NCBI GenBank assembly: GCA_002999035.1
Contig: CP027241.1
Span: 1,181,001-1,245,000, forward strand
Source of the DNA: Lachnospiraceae bacterium oral taxon 500
Lineage (GTDB): Bacteria; Bacillota; Clostridia; Lachnospirales; Vallitaleaceae
DNA: 64,000 nt
Direction of reading: 5' to 3'
The notes under the pieces are model-generated. The model was given only the letters and a program-made list of their open reading frames with translations, made no database searches and was not told the DNA's origin. Below, piece after piece: positions 25,818-32,777 of this stretch. The position numbers were made by a program, and so were the translations under genes. The number at the start of each line of letters is the position of its first letter. The stretch's first letter is position 1.

Positions 25818-26786
25818 ATGACAGCACATGGAGTGATGTTTCATCATTTTCATGATGAGGCAAATTATATTAAATCACAAGGCAGTATTAGCGCCCGGGA
25901 ACTGAGAGAACTGCTGGAATACTATAAAACTAAAGGCAGGGATAATGCGGGATATAAGCTTTTACCTGCCGGAGAGTGGCAGCGGAAGGCACTGGAGAAC
26001 ACATTACAGCCGGACGAAGTTTGCTTAACTTTTGACGATGGCTTAAAGTGCCAGTACGAAGTGGCGTATCCGGTTTTAAAAGAGCTGGGCTTAACTGCTT
26101 TTTTCTTTATTCCGACCCAAAGATTTTTGGGGGAAGCGGAAAAACTGGAGATTTACCGGCATTTTCGGTTTGCCTGTTTTGCGGAAATTGATGATTTTTA
26201 TCAGGCTTTTTTTGCGGTTTTAAAAGAAAGCAAACGCATTTCCGATTTGGGCCAAAAGCTGAGGGCGCCGGAATGTCTGGATTATTTGCGGGAGTTTAGC
26301 TTTTATACGGACAATGACCGCCTGTTTCGCTATGTGCGGGATAAGCTGCTGACCGAAGCTCAGTATCATGAGTTGATGGCGGAAATGATGGCACAGCGCG
26401 ATTATGATGCAGCGGAAACCGAAAAGAAAGTATATTTAAATAAGGAAGAAATAGGGGCGCTTTTTGCCGAGGGCAATGTGATCGGCCTGCATTCACATAC
26501 GCATTATACATCGTTAGTCGATACCGGTTATGATCGGCAGAAATGGGAATATACGACCAATCGGTGGGTATTGCAGGAAATCATCGGCGAGCCGGTGGAA
26601 ACGGTTTCTTATCCGTCAAATTCTTATAATGACAAGACCTTGGAAATTATGCGGGAAATGGGAATTCGGCTGGGATTTCGGGCGAATATGGAACCGGGTT
26701 TTGCTTCGGTTTTGGATTTTCCGCGGGAAGATCACACCAATATTATCAGGAGAATGCGTCATGAAAATCACGGTATTTACCAGTAA
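25818..26786 (+). CDS. Polysaccharide deacetylase-like protein (NodB fold)
   Basis: 322 residues, no signal peptide, so it should act in the cytosol. The NodB signature TFDDG (residues 71-75) is followed by a long insert; HSHTH (near residue 222) completes the metal site. Family members remove N-acetyl groups from amino sugars, but a cytosolic copy within a Leg operon suggests a nucleotide sugar or a nonulosonic acid as substrate. Its end overlaps the start of the formyltransferase gene by 26 nt, so the pair is probably co-translated: deacylate, then formylate. That order is an inference. Confidence 0.8.
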   Translation: MTAHGVMFHHFHDEANYIKSQGSISARELRELLEYYKTKGRDNAGYKLLPAGEWQRKALENTLQPDEVCLTFDDGLKCQYEVAYPVLKELGLTAFFFIPTQRFLGEAEKLEIYRHFRFACFAEIDDFYQAFFAVLKESKRISDLGQKLRAPECLDYLREFSFYTDNDRLFRYVRDKLLTEAQYHELMAEMMAQRDYDAAETEKKVYLNKEEIGALFAEGNVIGLHSHTHYTSLVDTGYDRQKWEYTTNRWVLQEIIGEPVETVSYPSNSYNDKTLEIMREMGIRLGFRANMEPGFASVLDFPREDHTNIIRRMRHENHGIYQ

Positions 26787-27556
26787 TCAGCCACGGCATA
26801 TTCATTTATTGAAAAAGTTAGCGGGCATTGCCGAAACGGTTTATGCGGTGCAGGAATGTAATACGGTCTTTCCGGGACAGGTTAAGGACTTTTTTAATAA
26901 TTCGGAGGTGATGCAGCAATATTTTCAGCGAGTAATGCAGGCGGAGAAAAATATTTTCGGTCAGGTTAGCTTTTTGCCATCGAATGTGAAATCGCTGGCG
27001 ATTAAGATGAAGGATTTGAATCAGCTGCCGTTGCCTGCATTGGCGGAAGCGCTGCGTTCCGACTGTTATGTGGTCTTTGGCTCCAGCTTTATTAAAGGCG
27101 AACTGATTGAATTTTTAGTAAAAAATAAGGCGCTGAATATCCATATGGGGATTAGCCCGTATTTTCGGGGAAGTTCCTGCAATTTCTGGGCGGCTTATCT
27201 GGGGCATCCAGAAATGGTGGGGGGCGACGATTCATATGCTGAGTGCCAGATTAGACGCCGGTGATATGCTGTATCATGCTTTGCCGGAAGCAAAAGAAAC
27301 AGAAGCCTTTGACTTGGGGATGCAGGCGGTGGCGGCGGCGCATAATTCCCTGACGGAAAGACTGCGAAGCGGTCAGATTTTTGACTTTGTGCCGGTGGTG
27401 CAGGATAAAACCAAAGAAATAAAATATACCGTCAATGCCGAGTTTAATGATGAAGTGGCGGCGGATTATCTCAGGCATTTGCCCGGCAGGGAAGAAATTC
27501 AGAAAAAACTAGCCGGCCGGGATTTGTCCATGTTTTTAAGACCGTATATAGGGTAA
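26761..27556 (+). pseudogene. Formyltransferase-like gene with +1 frameshift at a G6 run
   Basis: The first frame (26761-27264) encodes MKITVFTSNQPRHIHLLKKL and then NIHMGISPYFRGSS, the N/H part of a formyltransferase active site. After GGHPEMVG it goes out of frame and stops. Removing one G from six at 27219-27224 restores ATIHMLSARLDAGDMLYHAL and continues to 27556, giving about 264 residues. The LDAGDM motif holds the expected catalytic Asp, so the truncated product should be inactive. It could be a phase-variable gene, a recent mutation or a sequencing error. The start overlaps the deacetylase-like gene. Confidence 0.85.
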
Positions 27557-27752
27557 CTCAACTTTCCCCTGATCGAAGTGCTTCGCACTTCTGCCCGGGC
27601 GGGCAGTCTGCCATAGTCTTTTTTGACTCTATCCCGCTCGGAGAGCGGGTGCATGGACTCACTCTCGCGATTTGCTTTGCAAATCGCATTCCGTTCCTGT
27701 CCATGCAACGAGTCTAAAAAAGACTGTTCTGGCGAACATGGGAAAGTTGAGT
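27556..27752 (+). repeat. Family B nested inverted-repeat element (intact copy)
   Basis: 197 bp with perfect 13-bp inverted ends: ACTCAACTTTCCC (27556-27568) and GGGAAAGTTGAGT (27740-27752). Inside are a GAAGTGC/GCACTTC hairpin, TGCCC/GGGCA, then a second stem (AGTCTTTTTT with AAAAAAGACT) that encloses CCGCTC/GAGCGG, TGCATGGAC/GTCCATGCA and a GCGATTTGC/GCAAATCGC hairpin. No protein is encoded. It starts at the last base of the formyltransferase stop. Related fragments: 11521-11613, 42600-42706, 45395-45564, 52641-52673. Confidence 0.75.
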
Positions 27753-27834
27753 AAGGTAATAAATAAAAAAGTTGAATGGAGAATTAATGCAGCCGCAGCC
27801 ATTGGCGGCGGATTCGGCAACAAGAGGACAGAAG

Positions 27835-28563
27835 ATGAAAAATATAGCAATCATCCCGGCCAGAAGCGGGTCAAAGGGACTGAAAGATAAGAATATCAAG
27901 CTGCTGGGCGGTAAGCCGCTGTTGGCCTATACGATTGAAGCGGCAGCGGCGTCGGGCTGCTTTGCCGAGATTCATGTCAGCACCGATTCGCCGGAGTATG
28001 CAAAAATAGCGGAAAACTTCGGCGCGGCCGTTCCGTTTTTGCGGGCGGAAAGTTTAGCCGGCGATACAGCCGGCAGTTGGGAAGTCGTTAAGATGGTTTT
28101 GGATAAATATGAACGCAGTGGTCAAGTCTTTGATACCGTGGCACTGCTGCAGCCGACTTCGCCGCTGCGGACGGCCGAGGATATCCGAAACGGTTATGCG
28201 CTGCTGACCGAAAAAAGGGCGGATATGATCGTGGCGGTCTGTGCTGCCGAACATAGTCCGCTGTGGATGAACACACTGCCGGAGAATCAGTCGATGGACG
28301 GCTTTCTGGATTTGAACCGGCTGGCCGGCAACCGGCAGGCGCTGCCGGTTTATTACCGGATTAACGGCGCTCTCTATATCGGGCGAACCGATTTTATCCG
28401 GCGGCAGACGAATTATTATCAGGCCGGAACATACGCTTATGTCATGGCTAAAAATGCGTCGGTCGATATTGACGATGCACAGGACTTTGAGTGGGCCGAG
28501 TATTTACTGGCCAAGCGGGAAAACAGCAATAGGAAATTTATAAGCATTGATAAAAAAAGCTAA
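27835..28563 (+). CDS. legF: CMP-legionaminic acid synthase LegF (NeuA family)
   Basis: 242 residues. Cytidylyltransferase that activates the nonulosonic acid with CTP, giving the donor used by Maf. The P-loop-like IIPARSGSKGLKDKNIKLLG at the N-terminus, LLQPTSPLRTAEDI (near residue 103) and the C-terminal SVDIDDAQDFEWAEYLL are diagnostic. Start at 27835 behind AGAGGA; the reading frame also extends upstream into repeat sequence. Its stop codon overlaps the -35 of the SigD promoter for flaG. Confidence 0.9.
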   Translation: MKNIAIIPARSGSKGLKDKNIKLLGGKPLLAYTIEAAAASGCFAEIHVSTDSPEYAKIAENFGAAVPFLRAESLAGDTAGSWEVVKMVLDKYERSGQVFDTVALLQPTSPLRTAEDIRNGYALLTEKRADMIVAVCAAEHSPLWMNTLPENQSMDGFLDLNRLAGNRQALPVYYRINGALYIGRTDFIRRQTNYYQAGTYAYVMAKNASVDIDDAQDFEWAEYLLAKRENSNRKFISIDKKS

Positions 28564-28587
28564 GATTTTTCGGCTGTCGGCCGATAA
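28561..28587 (+). promoter_or_regulatory. SigD promoter of flaG-fliD
   Basis: TAAG (28561-28564), 15-nt spacer, GCCGATAA (28580-28587): a perfect -10 for sigma-28. The TAA of the -35 is also the legF stop codon. Transcription should begin near 28594, 49 nt before flaG. Confidence 0.85.
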
Positions 28588-28597
28588 TATTATAGAC

Positions 28598-28614
28598 GCT
28601 CAACAAGGACGAGC
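28598..28614 (+). promoter_or_regulatory. Candidate CsrA site in flaG leader
   Basis: GCTC/GAGC hairpin (28598-28601, 28611-28614) with AACAAGGAC in the loop, matching the ACARGGA core of CsrA targets. It lies at the predicted 5' end of the flaG transcript. A second GGA is in the AAGGAGG ribosome site. Confidence 0.5.
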
Positions 28615-28642
28615 AAGCAACAATATCCAAGGAGGAAGAATT

Positions 28643-29041
28643 ATGAGAATTGAAGGAAGTACGGAAGCGTTTACGCTGCCCAAAATCGCTTCCAGCGTTC
28701 AGGCGGAAGTTGCGGCAGCAGAGGACAGGCGTGTTTCAGCGGAACCCTCATCGGCCGAAAAGATGAAGGTAGAGCACGAAAAAGCGGCTCAAACCCAGGA
28801 AATCCGCCGGGAAATGTCGGAGGATGAGATTTTTAAGCAGGTCAAGGATGCCAACCAAAAATTGAAGACCTATGACCGGCGGTTGGAGTTTTCGATTCAC
28901 GATGTGACCAAGAAAATCATGGTCAAGGTGATCAACACCAACGACGACAGCGTAATCCGGGAAATACCGTCGGAGAAGGCTTTGGACATGCTGGCCTATG
29001 TCTGGAAGATGACAGGTATTTTACTGGACGAGAAGAGATAG
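28643..29041 (+). CDS. flaG: FlaG-family flagellar protein
   Basis: 132 residues. The C-terminal FlaG core (residues ~70-132) is clear: NQKLKTYDRRLEFSIHDVTK, then MVKVINTNDDSVIREIPSEK and ALDMLAYVWKMTGILLDE. FlaG proteins limit filament length and cooperate with FliD in several species. The N-terminal half is variable and acidic. Start at 28643 behind CAAGGAGGA; the frame upstream to 28547 lies in legF and the promoter. First gene of the SigD-driven flaG-fliD unit. Confidence 0.88.
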   Translation: MRIEGSTEAFTLPKIASSVQAEVAAAEDRRVSAEPSSAEKMKVEHEKAAQTQEIRREMSEDEIFKQVKDANQKLKTYDRRLEFSIHDVTKKIMVKVINTNDDSVIREIPSEKALDMLAYVWKMTGILLDEKR

Positions 29042-29053
29042 GAGGAAAGCAAA

Positions 29054-30556
29054 ATGGCAGTATCAAGAATGACACTGGGAGGATTGGCTTCCGGTATGGA
29101 TACCGACAGCATGATTGAAAAGCTGATGGCGGCCCAGCGCTACCGGGTCGATCGCTATAAGAAAAGAAATATCAGCAAGGATTATCGCCGGGAAGAATGG
29201 AAGAAGATGAACTCCAAAATCTATTCCTTCTTTAATAAAGATTTGACGGCAATGCGCCTCAAGGGGAATCTGATCAAAAATAAGGTCAGCAGTTCCAGCA
29301 CGGCGGTAGCCGATGTGGAGGCGGATGCCAATGCCCCCAAAGGTACGCATGAGTTGGAGGTCGTCCAGCTGGCGAAAACGGCGGCAACTGCCAGCGGCAG
29401 GCTGACTAAGCCGGATGGCACTCCAATGACGGAGTCGACTACCTTTGGTGAGATGGGCTTTACCGGTGCCCCACTTAGAATTACTTATAAGGATGAGCAT
29501 GGTGTGGAGCAAACCATCGATATCACAGCTGAAGCGGATGATACGCTGAAAAGTTTCGCTGAGAAGATTAAGAAAGAAACCAAGGGCAAGATTGATCTGG
29601 AAGCCAATGCCGATATTAAAAACGGCCGGCTGTTCCTGTCTACCAAGAAAACCGGAGAAAAGCAAAACTTTCGCATAGGTGGTGCGCTGGCACCGGTGTT
29701 TGGCTTTACTACCGACGAAGTGAAAGGGCAGGATGCCAAGTATCGCTATAATGGCATGGATTTTACCAATGACAGCAATAATGTTGAAGTCAACGGCTTG
29801 AAAGCAACCTTAAAATCCGTCGGCCAGACCACCGTATCGGTAACGAAAGATACGGATGCCGCTTATAAGCAAATCATTGACTTCTTTAAAAAGTATAACG
29901 CTTTGGTCAATGAAATGCAGGATAAGGTCAATGTTTCCGTCCCCCGGAGCCAAAGAGATATGGAGCCTTTGGTTGACACCGAAAAGAAAGGGATGTCGGA
30001 GGCCGATATTAAAAAGTGGGAAGAAACCCTGCGCGGCCGGGTTTTCAAGGGCGATAAAGACCTGAAAGGTATTTTAAGCGATTTTCGGACTTCCTTTGCC
30101 ATGACCACGGTTGAAGGCAACGGCAAATACAATGCGTTAAGCAGTTTGGGTATTTTAACCGGCGATTATAAGCAGGGCAGCGGTGCGCTGATGTTTGTGG
30201 ACGGCGACAGCGAGCTGGGCGGCAAGCGCTCGGATATGCCCAACAAGTTGAAGGCAGCTTTGGAAGAAGATCCGGAAGCAGTGTCTGAACTGATTTCGAC
30301 GGTGGCCAAAAATTTGAGCGATAAGCTGTCGGAGCGGATGAAATCAACCACCCTGCGCAGCTATATGAGCTTTTATGACGATAAAGCTCTTCAGGAAGAC
30401 TACCGGCAAATGGAGAGAAAAATCCAGACCCTGGAGGATAAGCTGATTGATATCGAGGAAAAATACCGCAAGCAGTTTGCAGCCATGGAAAAAGCATTGG
30501 CCAAGTCGAACAGCACATCCAACTGGCTGTCCCAGCAACTGGGCGGCGGACGGTAG
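29054..30556 (+). CDS. fliD: Flagellar filament cap protein FliD
   Basis: 500 residues. FliD (HAP2) caps the filament and guides flagellin folding. The N-terminal FliD_N domain begins MTLGGLASGMDTDSMIEKLM and the C-terminal FliD_C ends in a long coiled coil (residues ~425-490) that would enter the filament. Middle D2-D3 region is of ordinary length. AGGAGG precedes the ATG, 12 nt after flaG. Usual partner fliS does not follow; a coiled-coil protein does. Confidence 0.92.
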   Translation: MAVSRMTLGGLASGMDTDSMIEKLMAAQRYRVDRYKKRNISKDYRREEWKKMNSKIYSFFNKDLTAMRLKGNLIKNKVSSSSTAVADVEADANAPKGTHELEVVQLAKTAATASGRLTKPDGTPMTESTTFGEMGFTGAPLRITYKDEHGVEQTIDITAEADDTLKSFAEKIKKETKGKIDLEANADIKNGRLFLSTKKTGEKQNFRIGGALAPVFGFTTDEVKGQDAKYRYNGMDFTNDSNNVEVNGLKATLKSVGQTTVSVTKDTDAAYKQIIDFFKKYNALVNEMQDKVNVSVPRSQRDMEPLVDTEKKGMSEADIKKWEETLRGRVFKGDKDLKGILSDFRTSFAMTTVEGNGKYNALSSLGILTGDYKQGSGALMFVDGDSELGGKRSDMPNKLKAALEEDPEAVSELISTVAKNLSDKLSERMKSTTLRSYMSFYDDKALQEDYRQMERKIQTLEDKLIDIEEKYRKQFAAMEKALAKSNSTSNWLSQQLGGGR

Positions 30557-30661
30557 TTTTGGGCCGAAGAAAGAAATTGCTTGCCGGCCGGCGGCAATGT
30601 AGCAGTAAGCGGGGCCGGCGATATGCATAGTCGTTTATAAAAACCGCAGGAGGAAAGAAAC

Positions 30662-31123
30662 ATGGATAACTGGTCAAGACTTTTTGAACTGCTGGCGGAA
30701 GAAGCCACCTTGTGGCGGGAAAGCCAAAGCCAGGCAGAGCAGCAGCTGGCGGCCTGGCAGGCAAAAGAAATAACAGTCGAGGAAGCGGAAAGCTATCTGA
30801 CCCGACAGGAACGCTCACAGGCCCTGCTCCTGCAGAAGCAGGCGGAGATTGAGCAGCTTCAGGCGGAGATTGAGGCGACGGCGGAAAAACTTTCGGCTGA
30901 GCGGCAGGCAGAACTGGAAAGGGTAGTGCAGGCCAGAGCGGAGCTGCAAAAGCTGCAGGCCAAACTGACAGTCCAAAATCAAGAGTTACAGGTCGGGCTG
31001 CGCAGCTTCGGCGAAAAGCAGCGGAACTTGATTCGGGAAAGCCGAAGCCGACAGGCGGCGCAGCAGACGTATCAAACGGTTCCGCTGGCGGCTGAGTCAG
31101 CCTTACTGGATCAAAAAAAATAA
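30662..31123 (+). CDS. Coiled-coil protein between fliD and flagellin, possible export chaperone
   Basis: 153 residues, Glu/Gln/Ala/Leu-rich and almost wholly helical, with a coiled coil from residue ~50 to ~115 (long runs of QLQAEIEATAEKL type). It lies in the spot where FliS or FliT would be found. The C-terminal RNLIRESRSRQAAQQTYQ resembles the tail of FlgN-type chaperones, but I cannot assign it. AGGAGG precedes the ATG by 8 nt. A FliT/FlgN-like role is an inference from position and fold. Confidence 0.75.
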   Translation: MDNWSRLFELLAEEATLWRESQSQAEQQLAAWQAKEITVEEAESYLTRQERSQALLLQKQAEIEQLQAEIEATAEKLSAERQAELERVVQARAELQKLQAKLTVQNQELQVGLRSFGEKQRNLIRESRSRQAAQQTYQTVPLAAESALLDQKK

Positions 31124-31138
31124 TTTTGCGAAAGAGGG

Positions 31139-31165
31139 TTAAGCTTTGACCGAAACAACCGATAA
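31139..31165 (+). promoter_or_regulatory. SigD promoter of flagellin
   Basis: TTAA (31139-31142), 15-nt spacer, ACCGATAA (31158-31165). Transcription should start near 31172, giving a leader of about 83 nt that carries the CsrA-type hairpin. Confidence 0.8.
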
Positions 31166-31208
31166 ATAATATTGTAAGGGCTTAGGAAACCAAAAGCCAA
31201 TTTGACAG

Positions 31209-31250
31209 GCGACAGGAAGTCGCTGCACATTTTCAATCCAAGGAGGAAGA
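31209..31250 (+). promoter_or_regulatory. CsrA-type double site in flagellin leader
   Basis: A GCGAC/GTCGC hairpin (31209-31213, 31219-31223) presents AGGAA in its loop, and a second GGA lies in the ribosome site CAAGGAGGA (31239-31247). The spacing resembles the two CsrA sites of the Bacillus hag leader. fliW and csrA are in this window. Confidence 0.65.
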
Positions 31251-31254
31251 AACA

Positions 31255-32073
31255 ATGAGAATTAATGCAAACATTATGGCGATCAACAGCCACAGACAAT
31301 TAGGAACCTTAAACAGCCAGCAGGCAAAATCCACTGAGAAATTATCATCCGGTTTCCGGGTTAACCGGGCAGCCGATGATGCCGCCGGTTTAGCAATTTC
31401 CGAGAAGATGCGGGCACAGATTCGCGGTATGAATCAGGCTTCGCGTAATGCCCAGGACGGTATCTCGGTTGTACAGACGGCGGAAGGCGCAATGGATGAA
31501 ATCCATGCTATGCTGCAGAGAATGAAGGAACTGTCGGTTCAGGCTGCCAATGATTCCAATCAGGATACGGATCGGGAGTTAATCCAAAAAGAAGTTGATC
31601 AGTTACTTGGTGAAATCAACGCGATTTCTGAGAAAACGCAGTTCAATAAGATGAAGTTATTGGATGGTACCTTTAAATCAAAAGATTTCCAGGTAGGTGC
31701 TAATAAAAGCGATGCCGAAAAGATCACGATTACTATCAGCTCGGTCAAGGCAAGTGGTTTGAAGGTCAGCGGTATGACCGTAAAGACCAAAGCCAGTGCT
31801 CAGAAAGCAATCAGTACGGTTGAAACTGCAATCGTTAAGTTGGCAGAACGTCGTGCAACCTTAGGTGCAGTTCAAAACCGTTTGGAACACACCATCCGGA
31901 ACCTGGACAACTCAGCTGAGAACCTGACGGCTTCCGAATCCCGGATTCGTCACACCGATATGGCCAAGGAAATGATGGAGTTCACCAGAGTTAATATCCT
32001 GACTCAGGCTGCTCAATCGATGTTGGCTCAGGCTAACCAACTGCCGCAGGGCGTATTGCAGCTGCTTAGATAA
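31255..32073 (+). CDS. fliC: Flagellin
   Basis: 272 residues, a short flagellin made almost only of the D0 and D1 domains. The N-terminus (MRINANIMAINSHRQLGTLN, then LSSGFRVNRAADDAAGLAIS) and C-terminus (RVNILTQAAQSMLAQANQLP, ending LQLLR) are intact. The middle (residues ~140-190) is a brief Ser/Thr/Lys-rich loop, the likely place for nonulosonic-acid decoration by Maf, although the sites cannot be named. Controlled by a SigD promoter and a probable CsrA site. Codon usage is smoother than its neighbours', typical of a highly expressed gene. Confidence 0.95.
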   Translation: MRINANIMAINSHRQLGTLNSQQAKSTEKLSSGFRVNRAADDAAGLAISEKMRAQIRGMNQASRNAQDGISVVQTAEGAMDEIHAMLQRMKELSVQAANDSNQDTDRELIQKEVDQLLGEINAISEKTQFNKMKLLDGTFKSKDFQVGANKSDAEKITITISSVKASGLKVSGMTVKTKASAQKAISTVETAIVKLAERRATLGAVQNRLEHTIRNLDNSAENLTASESRIRHTDMAKEMMEFTRVNILTQAAQSMLAQANQLPQGVLQLLR

Positions 32074-32126
32074 TTGCAGTTTGACAAGAGCCGGCCGGTG
32101 TATTTGGCTGAAAATTGAAAAACAAG

Positions 32127-32155
32127 AAAAGCCCGGTATTTTACCGAGCTTTTTT
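32127..32155 (+). terminator. Intrinsic terminator of flagellin
   Basis: AAGCCCGGTA pairs with TACCGAGCTT (one mismatch) and runs into six T residues, 54 nt after the flagellin stop. A family A repeat follows within 6 nt. Confidence 0.9.
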
Positions 32156-32160
32156 GCGTC

Positions 32161-32198
32161 CAGTTCAGGCAAGCAGATGGTAATGCTTGCCTGAACTG
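32161..32198 (+). repeat. Family A repeat, minimal copy
   Basis: Perfect 14-bp inverted repeat CAGTTCAGGCAAGC (32161-32174) and GCTTGCCTGAACTG (32185-32198) around a 10-nt loop, then TAA. It carries the two ends of the larger copies at 42292 and 56118 without their internal hairpins. Confidence 0.8.
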
Positions 32199-32222
32199 TA
32201 ATTTTTTGGTTGTTATTTATTC

Positions 32223-32389
32223 ACCGGAGCAAACGTTGCACATACTTTTTGGGATGACAAAGTATGTCCGGTTTTGGGTTTGTGCTTGATTCCCAAATGC
32301 AGACGGATTACTTACCGAAGCAAACTTCGCACATACTTTTGGGGTATCTAAATATGTTCGATTTTGAGTATGTGCTAAAGACGACTTTC
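32223..32389 (+). repeat. Two tandem family C repeats
   Basis: Copies at 32223-32295 and 32297-32389 share CCG(A/G)AGCAAAC, GCACATACTTTT and (A/G)GTATGT(G/C)C with the unit at 7458-7547. In the second copy GCACATACT (32329-32337) pairs with AGTATGTGC (32367-32375), and AAGACGACTTT closes it. No gene is seen from 32199 to 32543. Confidence 0.6.
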
Positions 32390-32405
32390 TTTTTTGCCAA
32401 GATAG

Positions 32406-32434
32406 TTGTATCGAACAGAATATTTTAGTATAAT
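32406..32434 (+). promoter_or_regulatory. SigA-type promoter
   Basis: TTGTAT (32406-32411), 17-nt spacer, TATAAT (32429-32434). It would transcribe the nuclease relic and perhaps the ROK gene. Confidence 0.6.
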
Positions 32435-32543
32435 GAAAGAAAAAAAGCATGAGGAAGCATAAGAATAAAAAGTATAGAGTCGGAGCAGCAGCCGGAAAGC
32501 TTGAAGACTGGAAGAGATTGAGAAGCAAAAAAACATTGATAAC

Positions 32544-32771
32544 ATGGGCTTTACCGTCCGCAATGATTATGCATTTAAGAAATTGTTCGGACGGAGAAAA
32601 TCATTATCTTGCGGAAATTTCTGTCAGTGGTGCTGGCACTGAATAAGGAAGAACTTAGTATAAATGGTGAAATATACCGGTCTGACGGCGGAGCAGATTG
32701 CGGAACTGTGAGTAACGAAGAGAATATCCTCTTAAAAGTATCCAGTCAACAGCAAAAAGATAGGAAGAGAT
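32544..32771 (+). pseudogene. Relic of Rpn/PD-(D/E)XK transposase-like nuclease
   Basis: ATG at 32544 begins MGFTVRNDYAFKKLFG, the family start. The frame then breaks; another frame continues EKIIILRKFLSVVLALNKEE, which fits the next conserved helix of PDDEXK_2/Rpn proteins. The catalytic part is gone and the relic ends at the ROK gene. It is a decayed, truncated copy. Confidence 0.6.
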
Positions 32772-32777
32772 AAAGAG

